Shown: positions 32,423 through 41,158, counted from the stretch's first letter. The stretch is 64,000 nt of DNA from SM1-73 sp964588305 (GCA_964588305.1 CAZPOP010000006.1:62001-126000); one strand, 5' to 3'. Translations and numbers: made by a program. Notes: generated from the letters alone by a model not told the origin.

Positions 32423-32476
32423 AATCCTGCAGGATTCGATTTTTTTCTTGACAGCGGCCAGAGAGGAGTATATTAT
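32423..32476 (+). promoter_or_regulatory. Strong promoter of a candidate small RNA, with a palindrome upstream
   Basis: TTGACA (32448-32453), 17-base spacer, TATTAT (32471-32476). Eleven bases before the -35 is a perfect palindrome AATCCTGCAGGATT (32423-32436), which may be an activator or repressor site. Confidence 0.7.
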
Positions 32477-32482
32477 ATTCGA

Positions 32483-32584
32483 GGAAATAAATATTATCAG
32501 AAAAAAATGAGGGTGGACTCTGGACCCCCAGGATAGTTTCCTAGCCCCCCCTATCCTAACCAGAGAAAGCCCTCACTTTTTTTC
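32483..32584 (+). ncRNA. Candidate stand-alone small RNA of about 100 nt
   Basis: Between divergent genes, a consensus promoter leads directly into a compact fold that ends in a T7 run, with no open frame. TGAGGG (32508-32513) pairs with CCCTCA (32570-32575), and CTCTGG (32518-32523) pairs with CCAGAG (32560-32565). The two stems are separated by a symmetrical 4x4 internal loop (TGGA/AAAG). An inner stem AGGATAG/CTATCCT (32530-32536, 32551-32557) carries a C-rich 14-base loop. The outer stem followed by Ts (32577-32583) is an intrinsic terminator. I do not recognise it as 6S, SRP, tmRNA or a known riboswitch. Confidence 0.6.
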
Positions 32585-32780
32585 TATTCTATAGCAGAAT
32601 TGTCCCAGAACAGTACTCCCAAACGGTGATTGCTAAGCCCCTTTTGTCGAGCCATCCGTGTAAGCTTCTGAATTCTTACGTCCTGCGTGAAAATAAAAGT
32701 TGTCTTTTGGATCCATTCTTTTTATAATTACATAATCGGTCTTTTGCACAAAACCATAACGCTCAAATGGGATAAAATAG

Positions 32781-33236
32781 TTGAAAAAAAAATCAAAACA
32801 TCCCCTCCTTCAGATATTGTTTTTCTTATCACTTTTGCCTCTTGGTTGCGTGCCCAAACCTCCCGAAAACGACGTGGCCTTAATCAAAGAGCTTTTGATG
32901 GAATTTGAAAAGGGGTTAAGAGGCAAAGACGTAAAGCTATTAGGCTCGGTGGTGAACAAGAGCGAAGAGGATTTAACCTCCAGACTAATAACGGATTTCT
33001 CTGCCTGGGGAGAGATCAAGAATATTCATATAGCAAGCAAAACATTCACCATCGTGGGCGATAGTGCCAAGGTGGAACTGAAACTCAAGATGAAGGCTCC
33101 AGAAGAAGAAAAGGAATCTGATGAGTTTGAAAAACCGGTTAACCTGTTCCTGAATAAAAGCAAGGGGAAATGGAGAATAGAAACATATCAGATCATGACG
33201 GAGGATCCGTCCCGAGGCAACTCGAAGGGTAACTGA
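32781..33236 (+). CDS. Putative lipoprotein with NTF2/SnoaL-like domain
   Basis: 151 aa from a TTG start (32781). The basic N-terminus and hydrophobic stretch (HPLLQILFFLSLLPLGCV) end in a Cys that looks like a lipobox, although Pro at -3 is not ideal. The mature part has the cone-shaped NTF2-like pattern: a long first helix (VALIKELLMEFEKGLRGKDV), strands (IHIASKTFTIVGDSAKVELK) and a final KGKWRIETYQIM. No catalytic residues are evident. The stop lies 5 bases before the methyltransferase gene, so the two are probably one operon. Function unknown. Confidence 0.65.
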   Translation: MKKKSKHPLLQILFFLSLLPLGCVPKPPENDVALIKELLMEFEKGLRGKDVKLLGSVVNKSEEDLTSRLITDFSAWGEIKNIHIASKTFTIVGDSAKVELKLKMKAPEEEKESDEFEKPVNLFLNKSKGKWRIETYQIMTEDPSRGNSKGN

Positions 33237-33241
33237 CAGAT

Positions 33242-33952
33242 ATGCATAGGATCAAGAAAAGCAACAAACCATACGTTTCGCAGATGTTTTCCCAGATTTG
33301 TGGAGAATATGACAGGCTGAATAGAATCATGAGCCTATGTCTGGACGTTCTATGGAGGCGCATGGCAACCTCGAAACTGGCCTCATCTGCTCTGGTTCTG
33401 GATTTTTGCGCTGGTACCGGCGACATGGCCATCACCCTTCTTTCCAGTCGGTCTTTTAAGGGGAAAGTTGTGCTGTGCGATTTCAATCGGGACATGCTGA
33501 AGGTAGCACAAGCGAAACTGAGAAGACTGGGGCTTTTGGAAAGGGTCCGTACAGTAATCTGCGATGTGGAAAAGCTTCCTTTCAAGAGTAACATATCCGA
33601 TGGCGCTATGATGGGGTTTTCGTTGAGGCACATGGAGAACTTGAATCTCTTTTTCAACGAGACAAAACGAGTTCTGAAAAAAGACAAAAGAGCGGTGCTT
33701 CTTGATGTGGCTCATCCTGAGATAAAAGTCATAAGAGATATTTATTTCTTCTATTACGATACAATTTTGCCGAAGCTTTCCAGAATTTTCTCCAAAGGAC
33801 ACGCTGACATTTACAGCTATCTGCCCCAATCTCTAAAGCGCTTCCTCAAACAAAAAGAATTGCTCAACATGCTAAGCCAAATGGGATTCTCTGAGGCGGC
33901 TTACACAAATGTTCTCTTTGGCACCGGAGTTATATACACTCTTAGAAAATAA
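33242..33952 (+). CDS. UbiE/MenG-type menaquinone/ubiquinone methyltransferase
   Basis: 236 aa (family 230-250). Motif I VLDFCAGTGD is at residues 52-61, and the UbiE signature region near the N-terminus reads YDRLNRIMSLCLDVLWRR, matching the Y-D-x-M-N-x-x-(L/M)-S-x(3)-H-x-x-W pattern with substitutions. ISDGAMMGFSLRHMENLN and RVLKKDKRAVLLDV give motifs II-III. The likely role is C-methylation of demethylmenaquinone at the inner membrane, the usual quinone in such bacteria. The substitutions (Met to Leu, His to Asp) leave room for another quinone-like substrate. No other men genes are nearby. Confidence 0.8.
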   Translation: MHRIKKSNKPYVSQMFSQICGEYDRLNRIMSLCLDVLWRRMATSKLASSALVLDFCAGTGDMAITLLSSRSFKGKVVLCDFNRDMLKVAQAKLRRLGLLERVRTVICDVEKLPFKSNISDGAMMGFSLRHMENLNLFFNETKRVLKKDKRAVLLDVAHPEIKVIRDIYFFYYDTILPKLSRIFSKGHADIYSYLPQSLKRFLKQKELLNMLSQMGFSEAAYTNVLFGTGVIYTLRK

Positions 33953-34008
33953 GGGATGCAGAACAGGGGTAGAAATGTTGAGAGTGTCCCCAGAGAACCG
34001 AACCTGTT

Positions 34009-34050
34009 CCCTCTCCCCTAGCGGGGGGAGAGAGCGAGGGTGAGGGGGGA
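34009..34050 (+). repeat. CCCTCTCCCC-type dispersed repeat
   Basis: CCCTCTCCCC-TAGC-GGGGGGAGAG, then AGCGAGGGTGAGGGGGG, just upstream of the NurA gene. Confidence 0.7.
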
Positions 34051-34076
34051 ATCAATCGGAAGGTAAGAAATTAAGA

Positions 34077-35135
34077 ATGCTGGACATAAACGAAAATATC
34101 GATAATGGGATAAGCCTGGCCGTCAGTTTCATCAGGGATGCCTTAAACCAGGAACCATCCTATATCGAGGTGGATTCAGGCGGAGAGGAAAGGGAGCCTT
34201 TGCTCCTGGACAAGGATTTGAACGGCCTTTCCTTCACCAGAATTCAGGAGACGAATTCGCATGGCAGGGTAGCGGCGGTGGATGGTGGTTCCGCGACGGT
34301 GGCCAAAGGAAGGTCATTTCTGATTGTGGTCTATCGGACTGGATCAGTGATATTTCAAAATGGAAAAAGAATCCAACAAAAGACTCTTCCTTTGAAGCTG
34401 GAGATAATTTCCCGGGCCGGTATTTCCGAAAGGTATTCTTCTGCTTACAGAGATCTGACCGGGGAAGAACCGTCCGAGGCGCCCGGAATCGACAAGATGT
34501 TGGATCGGCTGCGTTTGTTCTCCGAATGGAAGTTGGCTCAAGAATTGTTAGACCAACTCAACCAGGGCGATATGCTTCTGATCGATGGATCGCTTAAGGC
34601 CAGCATAGCTCCACCGCATAATTTCTTTTTGACAATCACCCAAAAGGCGAAAGAAAAGGGCGTCCATCTTGTGGGAGTCTCCAAAACCAGCACGCTTTAT
34701 TGGGGAGATCGGTCACCTTTGATTCCGGCAGTGGTCAAAATAGGGGAGAGGTTTTGCCCGAATTCCAGATGGTTCTGTCAAATTTCCGCAGACGAGCTGG
34801 GCACCAAAAGCCCCAGTTATTTCGGTACCATCTACGTGGCCAGGTTGAAAGTCTCCTCCGATTTTGCCTTCCGGGTAGACATTAACCGTTTCGATCAGGT
34901 TGATCCGAACGTCATTTTTTCGTTTCTATCGGAGCTGTCGAGTGATCCAGCATTCCTGGGCTATCCCTATCCACTGGCGGCAGTACATAATTTGGCTCGA
35001 ATGACAACCGGAGAGGTGGAAGACATCAAATACAGGTTACAGTCCAAAGCTCTGGAACAGGGAATCAGCACAGGCGATTGGGATTTGTTATTCACCGATT
35101 TCCATGAGATCCTGAATGCGGATTTGAACACTTGA
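34077..35135 (+). CDS. nurA: NurA-domain 5'-3' nuclease
   Basis: 352 aa. NurA is an RNase H-fold 5'-3' exo/endonuclease that works with the HerA hexameric translocase to resect DNA ends in archaea. The first acidic motif is AAVDGGSATV with Asp69, the second LLIDGSLK with Asp170, and the C-terminal AVHNLARMTTGEVEDIKYRL supplies the conserved His-containing helix. The length fits archaeal NurA (330-450 aa). It is the first of four consecutive same-strand genes, nurA-herA-mre11-rad50, although repeats of 50-240 bases separate them. Start ATG 34077, with GGAAGG 13 bases away, a weak signal. Confidence 0.85.
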   Translation: MLDINENIDNGISLAVSFIRDALNQEPSYIEVDSGGEEREPLLLDKDLNGLSFTRIQETNSHGRVAAVDGGSATVAKGRSFLIVVYRTGSVIFQNGKRIQQKTLPLKLEIISRAGISERYSSAYRDLTGEEPSEAPGIDKMLDRLRLFSEWKLAQELLDQLNQGDMLLIDGSLKASIAPPHNFFLTITQKAKEKGVHLVGVSKTSTLYWGDRSPLIPAVVKIGERFCPNSRWFCQISADELGTKSPSYFGTIYVARLKVSSDFAFRVDINRFDQVDPNVIFSFLSELSSDPAFLGYPYPLAAVHNLARMTTGEVEDIKYRLQSKALEQGISTGDWDLLFTDFHEILNADLNT

Positions 35136-35140
35136 GATTT

Positions 35141-35340
35141 AGTAGCCGCAGGTCAGTTGACTTCCTATGGATCCAAATGGACAAATGAGCTTCAGCCTGC
35201 GAATTTTCCTTCTATTGATGAGGTATTAGGATTTGAAAAAAAGAGAGTATATGAGGGTAAGGACAAACCTGGAGTAGCGAAACCTGTTTCGTGCCAAACG
35301 ATTTTTCCCTCTCCCCAGGGGGAGAGGATTAAAGTGAGGG
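35141..35340 (+). repeat. Three dispersed repeats between nurA and herA
   Basis: (1) GTAGCCGCAGG, a 37-base insert, then CTTCAGCCTGCG (35143-35201): a hinge hairpin interrupted exactly at its hinge. (2) GGAGTA with GCGAAAC-CT-GTTTCGT (35271-35292). (3) CCCTCTCCCC-A-GGGGGAGAGG and its tail (35307-35340). No promoter is evident. Confidence 0.65.
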
Positions 35341-35371
35341 GGAAGTCTTACATCAACTAACGAGGATCATA

Positions 35372-36928
35372 ATGGATTACAAAGGAAGAATAACCGGAAA
35401 GAAGATCACCGAGCTTTATTTTCGCACTTTCTATGAACAGGACCTGCATCTGGGAGATATCCTCCTGGCACAGGATGAGGAAAAAGGTCTGCCATTTTAT
35501 TTGCGCGTGGTGGATGTCAGTTACGGCACAGAGGCATCGGACCCCAATTGGGCGGAAAGGACCGCAGGCAACATGATGCTTCTCGACAGGCAGAAGGAAT
35601 CTTTCGAATTCCATGAAAAAGAAAGAAGACTTTACAAAGTCGGGCGATGCGTTCCTTTGGGATATGTGAAGGGAAATGTCTTCAGGAAGCCCAAAAGCAT
35701 TCCTTCCCATTTTTCCAAGGTGAGAATCCCAGCCAAGAACGATTTCGATTTCTTGGAAAAATACATGGGTGATTTGGAGATTGGATTTTTGCGCTCCGGC
35801 GAGGATATTCTGGATTTTTCCGTGGGAATCTCCGGCGAGCTATTTCCTTACCATATCGGAGTCTTTGCCACTACCGGCATGGGCAAAAGCAATTTGATGA
35901 AGGTGCTGGCAGGAATGATTCTGGAATCCGGCAAATACAGCATGCTTATTTTGGATCCCCACGGTGAATACTACGATGGAGGAGGAGATCCGAATCACAG
36001 AGGTCTGGTGGATCATCCTTTGGCTAAAGAAAGACTGCGGGTTTACAGTTCTCGCGATCTTATCGGCCCTCATAATAAACTCAAGATAAGTGCTGCTGAG
36101 ATTAACATAAAAGATCTTCGCCATATCTACGATTTCACTCAACCTCAGATAGAAATGCTTTATGCGGTGAGTCACCTGTTCGGACAAGACTGGTTGACCA
36201 AAGTTGCCTACGCCACCATGGATGACCTTCTGGTCAATCTCCCCAGCGGCAAAGGATTCTTCGAATCGACTGCCGGGGTGATTCAAAGAAGGGCGGATCA
36301 AATCTTGAGACTCCCCTTCATTCATAAAGACTCCTCTGTGTCAATAACCAGAAATGTAATTACCGATTTGAAATCCGGCAAACTGGTATTGGTCGACACA
36401 TCGAACATGTCCGAACAGGAAGAGCTTTTGATCTCCGCTGTCTTGGCCCGGGCGGTTCTCTCCAACAATAGCAGGGCTTATCAGGATCCGGCCAAATTCA
36501 AAGCACTTCTGCCCACCGTGATCGTTATGGAAGAGGCACAAAGGGTTCTATCGCAGAAAGGGAAATCCGACATAAACGTCTTCGCTCAGATTTCAAGGGA
36601 AGGCAGAAAATTCAAGACCGGGCTGTGTGCCATCACCCAACAGCCCAAGCTGATCGATGAGGAATTGCTGTCACAATTCAACACTCTTTTCATTTTGGGA
36701 TTGGCGGACGAGCGCGACAGAAACATCGTGAAATCCTCTGCCAAGCAGGACATTTCCGATTTGGGAACCGAGATCCAGATGCTGGAAGCCGGTGAGGCTT
36801 TGATCACATCGCCGCAGTCACCGTTTGCCATCCCCGCTAAGATTCATCTTTACGAAGAATGGCTGAAAGGCAGAGTGTCTGGGAAAAAGAAATTCGAGAA
36901 AGCAAAGGTAGATGAAAATTTTTTCTAA
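35372..36928 (+). CDS. herA: HerA-type hexameric DNA translocase/helicase
   Basis: 518 aa. N-terminal HAS-barrel (residues about 5-110), then the FtsK-HerA ATPase: Walker A TTGMGKSN at 167-174, the Walker B-like SMLILDPHGEYYDGGG (residues about 190-205), and downstream VIVMEEAQRVLSQKG and REGRKFKTGLCAITQQPKLI with the sensor and arginine-finger region. HerA pumps DNA into the attached NurA nuclease and acts with Mre11-Rad50. A GAGGATC Shine-Dalgarno is 7 bases before the ATG. NurA lies immediately upstream and Mre11 downstream, as in archaea. Bacterial HerA homologues also occur in defence pairs (with SIR2 or DUF4297), but the NurA and Mre11/Rad50 partners here point to repair. Confidence 0.92.
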   Translation: MDYKGRITGKKITELYFRTFYEQDLHLGDILLAQDEEKGLPFYLRVVDVSYGTEASDPNWAERTAGNMMLLDRQKESFEFHEKERRLYKVGRCVPLGYVKGNVFRKPKSIPSHFSKVRIPAKNDFDFLEKYMGDLEIGFLRSGEDILDFSVGISGELFPYHIGVFATTGMGKSNLMKVLAGMILESGKYSMLILDPHGEYYDGGGDPNHRGLVDHPLAKERLRVYSSRDLIGPHNKLKISAAEINIKDLRHIYDFTQPQIEMLYAVSHLFGQDWLTKVAYATMDDLLVNLPSGKGFFESTAGVIQRRADQILRLPFIHKDSSVSITRNVITDLKSGKLVLVDTSNMSEQEELLISAVLARAVLSNNSRAYQDPAKFKALLPTVIVMEEAQRVLSQKGKSDINVFAQISREGRKFKTGLCAITQQPKLIDEELLSQFNTLFILGLADERDRNIVKSSAKQDISDLGTEIQMLEAGEALITSPQSPFAIPAKIHLYEEWLKGRVSGKKKFEKAKVDENFF

Positions 36929-36933
36929 TCCCA

Positions 36934-37115
36934 AGTAGCGAGACTTGTCTCGCGTTTCCCGTTCGGACAGGGGTTGTACCCTTGTCCCTCGTCCGACTTT
37001 GCTCGACGACGTGAGCTTGTCGAATAGTCAGACCTATCAGGAGAGGGGAATGTTCCCTCTCCCTAGGGGGAAATGGCTAGGTTGGAAATCCCGCCAGACC
37101 TGAGGGTGAGGGGGA
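36934..37115 (+). repeat. Cluster of dispersed repeats between herA and mre11
   Basis: GTAGCGAGAC-TT-GTCTCGC mini-hairpin (36935-36953), GGACAGGGGT-TGT-ACCCTTGTCC (36965-36987), and a CCCTCTCCC-TA-GGGGGA copy with its CCCGCCAGA and GAGGGTGAGGGGG tail (37055-37113). Confidence 0.7.
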
Positions 37116-37157
37116 AGAAAGTCGGGTTTGTATCTTTTCACCTAACAACTTACTGAG

Positions 37158-38312
37158 ATGCGCTTCGTTCACATATCTGATACTCACTTGGGCGCGTCCG
37201 GATTTTCCCGGCGGCTTTCGGCCTTGGGATTCAATCAAAGAGAAGAAGACATCTGCAGCTCATTCGCCTCTGCGGTTGATCAGATCATTACGCTTTCGCC
37301 GGATTTTGTTCTCCACACCGGTGATCTTTTTCATTCGGTCAGACCCACCAATAGGATCATCAATTTCGCCATAAGACAAATCCTGCGGATAGTGAGTCAA
37401 CAAATACCGATGGTGATCATCTCAGGAAACCACGATACTCCCAAACAAAGATCGGTCGGCTCGGTGTTTTCATTCTTTGAGGTCTTATCCCCTTTGCTTC
37501 ATTTAGTATATAAGAGCAAATATGAGAGCCTTAGTCTAAATCAGACTTGCATTCACGCAATTCCTCACTGTCTCGATCAGGAAGGGTTTAAAGAGGAACT
37601 GGCCAAGGTCAGAATCGATAAAGAGGTCAAATATAATATCTTAATGCTGCACGGAGTGGTGGCTGGGATCCCGGAGTTCTCCATGGGAGAGTTGTCCGAG
37701 CAGGAGATTCCCACCTCCTATTTTGATGCGGGGTTCGATTATGTGGCTCTGGGGCATTATCACCGGCACTGTGAAGTGGAACCAGGTGTAATCTATGCGG
37801 GTTCCACCGAGAGACTGTCCATGTCGGAGCTAGGTCAAGAGAAGGGGTTCCTGGAAGTTGACATGGCCAAAGACAAAACGATTTTTCACCGGGTTCCGAC
37901 ACGTGACATGATCGAGCTTCCCGCTCTTGATGCTAAGGATTTAGATCAAGACCAAGTCTACGACGAAATTGATAGCAGGAGTGAAGCTGTGGATATAGCC
38001 GACAAGATTGTAAGGCTAAAAATCGCAAACGTTCCTCAAGAGGTCTACAATTCTCTGGATTTTCGAAAGATCGTAGAGCTTAAATCCAGAGCTTTTCATT
38101 TTGATTTGAAGTTTGAGAGAAGAGAGGAAAAGCAAAAAGCTTTTACGGGTGAGACCAGCATCGGCAAATTACCTCTGGAATTTCAACAGTACCTGAGGCA
38201 AAGCGTGGTTGAGAATTTGAACAAGGGTAGATTATTGGAATTAGGATTGAAATATCTCACTGAAGAGAAAACGACGGATGAACGACAACCAATCGAGAAC
38301 CGTTTGGAGTAG
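37158..38312 (+). CDS. Mre11/SbcD-family DNA double-strand-break nuclease
   Basis: 384 aa. All metal-binding phosphodiesterase motifs are present: Asp8/His10 in HISDTHLG, Asp56 in HTGDLFHS, Asn91/His92 in SGNHD, His in MLHGVVAG, and GHYHRH near residue 199. It should cut DNA ends and hairpins as the nuclease subunit of a complex with the Rad50-like protein encoded 46 bases downstream. The C-terminal third (about 290-384) is the Rad50-binding and capping region. The stop codon TAG is supplied by the GGAGTAG prefix of a mini-hairpin. Archaeal Mre11 rather than E. coli SbcD is the closer functional analogue, given the HerA-NurA neighbours. Confidence 0.92.
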   Translation: MRFVHISDTHLGASGFSRRLSALGFNQREEDICSSFASAVDQIITLSPDFVLHTGDLFHSVRPTNRIINFAIRQILRIVSQQIPMVIISGNHDTPKQRSVGSVFSFFEVLSPLLHLVYKSKYESLSLNQTCIHAIPHCLDQEGFKEELAKVRIDKEVKYNILMLHGVVAGIPEFSMGELSEQEIPTSYFDAGFDYVALGHYHRHCEVEPGVIYAGSTERLSMSELGQEKGFLEVDMAKDKTIFHRVPTRDMIELPALDAKDLDQDQVYDEIDSRSEAVDIADKIVRLKIANVPQEVYNSLDFRKIVELKSRAFHFDLKFERREEKQKAFTGETSIGKLPLEFQQYLRQSVVENLNKGRLLELGLKYLTEEKTTDERQPIENRLE

Positions 38313-38327
38313 CGAGACTTGTCTCGC
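38306..38327 (+). repeat. Mini-hairpin overlapping the mre11 stop codon
   Basis: GGAGTA, then GCGAGAC-TT-GTCTCGC (38312-38327). The TAG in GGAGTAG (38310-38312) is the mre11 stop codon. It lies between mre11 and rad50, whose start is 31 bases beyond. Confidence 0.8.
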
Positions 38328-38358
38328 GCCTGCAGGTTCTGAGGGCAGATAGGAATTT

Positions 38359-40752
38359 ATGTATTTACGCTCGATTCAGCTGGAAAACTACAGAAAATTC
38401 AAATGGGTACAGCTCGATTTTCCGGACGGGATAGTGGGGATCATCGGGAACAACGGCGCGGGAAAATCGACTTTGATGGAAGCCATCGCCTGGGCCTTAT
38501 ACGGCAGCGAGGCTTCCCGCACCGGCAAGGATGAGATCAAGACTATCAGCTCGACGGTCTCGGATGTCTGTCGAGTGATCCTGGATTTTCAGATTGAGGG
38601 TGAGAATTACACGGTGGTGCGGGAGCTGAAAGGGGCATCGAGCTCTATGGATGCTTCTCTGCTGGTCAACAAGAAAGTCGCGGCGCGGGGCACCAGTGCC
38701 ACCAATGATCAGGTCCAGAAGACCTTGGGCATGGATCATAAGGCCTTCATGACCTCGTTTTTCGCCAAACAGAGGGAACTGAATGCCCTTTCCGATCTTC
38801 AGCCATATAAAAGGAAAGAGCTTCTTACCAGAATGCTGGGAATAGAAACCATAGATTCAGCCTTGAAGAATTTGAGATATGACAAAAGGATACTGGAAGA
38901 AAAACTCAGTTTGAATAGAACCTATTTGAAAGATGGGGTTAAGCTCAAATCGGAGAAGGAAGAGAAAGAGAGCCGTCTTCTAGTTTTGGAAAATGATTCA
39001 AAAGACAAGTCAAAACAATTCGAGTCCCAGCTTGTTGTCCTAAAGGATCAAGAGAAACTGTGGGAAAACCTGAAAGCCAAATATGAGCGATATACCTTTT
39101 TAGCTAAAGAGAGGAGTATTAAACAAACCCAGAGGACAAGCATTCAGAATCAGCTGGCGCAGCAGGAAGAAGAAAAAAAGCGTCTCATGCAACTTGCCTC
39201 TGAAAAAAGAGAGCTTGATCCACAACTTGTCTTTTTTGATGAGGTAAAGAAGAAGATGTCCTTGTTTGACCAGCTCAAGGCCAAGGCTGAACACAAGGAG
39301 GTCACCTTAAACCAGTTACGGGACTTAGAAGAGTCCATCGCCTCTGACCGGAAAAGAATCGCTTCCCTAGACAAAGAACTTGGACGCAAGAGGGAGGTCG
39401 AAAACATGCTGAGCCAGTTAAAAGAAAAATCGCTTTCGTTTGAGAAAAGGCTCCAGCAGGCTCGAAAAATCTACACCAAGCTGGAAGCGTCCTCCAAGTC
39501 CTCGAAGGATGAGAAAGCCAAGCTCCAGTCGCAGATGGCGAACATAGAGGAGCTAGGACCCGATTCGGTTTGCGATCGATGCTTAAGACCTATGGGAGAG
39601 GATTACCTCAGAATACGAAAGCATCTTTCAAAAGAACAGGAAGAATTGGCTGGAAAGCTGCAAGGCTTAGAAAAGGAGAGAAACAGAATAAGTGAAGAAG
39701 GAAAGAAGCTAAAACAGGTTAGAACAGAATCGGAAAAAGAGAAGGAACGACTGCAAAAGTCATTGGAAGATCTTCTGGGTTTGGAAGGGGAGAGGAAAAA
39801 CCTGGAGAGCAGTCTAAAGGAGAAGACGAAAAACCTCCTTTCCCTAAACCATATCCTGAAAAGTTTGGGCGAGGCCGACTATGATGCCAAGATTCATGAA
39901 AATCTAAAAAAACAATTCCAAGAGCTAGAGAATATCAAGCAAAAGGAGACCCAGCTGGCTCAGGAGATAAAGAGAATCCCGCAGGTCGAAAAGACCGCAG
40001 GGGAACTGCAGCATGAAGCGAAGCTTCTGACTCAAGCTGAGGAAAAACTCGAAGCCCAGATCAGGGATTTGGAATTTTCTGAGGACGAATATAGTAGAGT
40101 AGAAGAAAACTTGGAAGAAAGAAGGCAAGAAGTGCATTCTGCTGAGCTACTTCTGAAAGACATGAATCACCAGGTGGATATGCTCAAAAAGGAAATCCAG
40201 CAGATAGAAGACGAGATCAAAAAAGCAGATACGATACAAAAGGAGATCAAGAAAGAAGAGGAGCAGAGATTATATTCAGAAAAGCTGGATTTGTTGTTTT
40301 CGGATTTCAGGGTGTCCCTGATCGGGCGGATAAGGCCAAGCCTGTCCCGGTACGCTAAGGATCTGTTTTTGGAGCTCTGCGAAAACAGATATGAGGATCT
40401 GGAACTGGACGAGAATTATGAGATTCACATATACGACCAAGGAGGAAGATTCTCCATTGAGCGCTTCTCCGGCGGCGAAAACGATCTGGCCAACCTGTGT
40501 TTAAGGATCGCCATTTCCCTTCTGATCTCCGAGTCCAGCGGGGTCGAATTCTCCTTTATAATCCTGGATGAGATTTTCGGCAGCCAGGATACCTTAAGGA
40601 AAGAGAATATCCTCAACGCCCTGGCAAAGCTGAAAAACAGATTCAGACAGATGTTTCTTATCACCCACATAGATGACATCAAGGATTCGGTGGAGAATCT
40701 GATTTACGTCACGGAAAACGATGATGGAACAAGCGAACTGCAATTGCAGTAA
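38359..40752 (+). CDS. Rad50/SbcC-family SMC-like ATPase
   Basis: 797 aa. Walker A GNNGAGKST at about residues 32-40. A long coiled coil runs between about 170 and 640, with the zinc hook Cys405-x-x-Cys408 (SVCDRCLRPMG) at its apex. The ABC signature RFSGGENDLANL is at about 700, and Walker B FIILDEIFG at about 733. It tethers DNA ends and gates the Mre11 nuclease using ATP. It is shorter than E. coli SbcC (1048) and near archaeal Rad50 (about 880) in style, with shorter coiled-coil arms. It closes the nurA-herA-mre11-rad50 set. A strong dispersed repeat array follows. Confidence 0.92.
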   Translation: MYLRSIQLENYRKFKWVQLDFPDGIVGIIGNNGAGKSTLMEAIAWALYGSEASRTGKDEIKTISSTVSDVCRVILDFQIEGENYTVVRELKGASSSMDASLLVNKKVAARGTSATNDQVQKTLGMDHKAFMTSFFAKQRELNALSDLQPYKRKELLTRMLGIETIDSALKNLRYDKRILEEKLSLNRTYLKDGVKLKSEKEEKESRLLVLENDSKDKSKQFESQLVVLKDQEKLWENLKAKYERYTFLAKERSIKQTQRTSIQNQLAQQEEEKKRLMQLASEKRELDPQLVFFDEVKKKMSLFDQLKAKAEHKEVTLNQLRDLEESIASDRKRIASLDKELGRKREVENMLSQLKEKSLSFEKRLQQARKIYTKLEASSKSSKDEKAKLQSQMANIEELGPDSVCDRCLRPMGEDYLRIRKHLSKEQEELAGKLQGLEKERNRISEEGKKLKQVRTESEKEKERLQKSLEDLLGLEGERKNLESSLKEKTKNLLSLNHILKSLGEADYDAKIHENLKKQFQELENIKQKETQLAQEIKRIPQVEKTAGELQHEAKLLTQAEEKLEAQIRDLEFSEDEYSRVEENLEERRQEVHSAELLLKDMNHQVDMLKKEIQQIEDEIKKADTIQKEIKKEEEQRLYSEKLDLLFSDFRVSLIGRIRPSLSRYAKDLFLELCENRYEDLELDENYEIHIYDQGGRFSIERFSGGENDLANLCLRIAISLLISESSGVEFSFIILDEIFGSQDTLRKENILNALAKLKNRFRQMFLITHIDDIKDSVENLIYVTENDDGTSELQLQ

Positions 40753-40766
40753 TCGGGAGATGACTT

Positions 40767-41158
40767 GGCTGTGGCGTGGGGTCTTGTACCTGACGAACTC
40801 TCCTGGAGTAGCGAGACTTGTCTCGCGTCTTAAAGAATCCTTGCCAAATGCGGTTTGCTCACATATCTTAGAACGCGTGGCCGAGCTTTGACACAGTCCT
40901 GAGACTTAGTGTCGAAAGATGGTTTGGCTGTAGCGTCGGCTCTCGTACCCGATGACTTTGGATTGTGGTAGCCGGAGGCTTCAGCCCGCGCAGAGAAAAG
41001 TGGCATCGGAGCAGCGAGACTTGTCTCGCGTCTTGAAGCGTCCTTGTAGAATGCGGTTTGTTCACATATCTTGCAAAGCATAGCCGAGCCTTGATACAGT
41101 CTTGAGACTTAGTGTCGAAGGATGGTTTGGCTATAACCTCGGGTCTTTTGGCCGACGA
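40767..41158 (+). repeat. Composite repeat array, two copies with 203-bp period
   Basis: Module A (GGAGTA or GGAGCA plus GCGAGAC-TT-GTCTCGC) begins at 40805 and 41008. Module B (GGCTGTAGCGTCGGGT-type arms around CTTGT) is at 40767 (degenerate), 40926 and 41129. Module C (GTAGCCGGAGGCTTCAGCC) is at about 40968. A and B are joined by a conserved linker containing ATGCGGTTTG, TTCACATATCTT and GAGACTTAGTGTCGAA. It fills the 417 bases between rad50 and the SNase gene. Confidence 0.85.

Noticed and set aside
32483..32584. 6S RNA, SRP RNA or a known riboswitch
   Set aside because: Too short for 6S, lacks the SRP GGAA tetraloop/Alu motif, and no downstream gene lies close enough for a riboswitch.
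34077..40752. HerA-nuclease anti-phage system
   Set aside because: HerA here is with NurA and complete Mre11/Rad50, not with SIR2 or DUF4297, so a repair role is the simpler reading.
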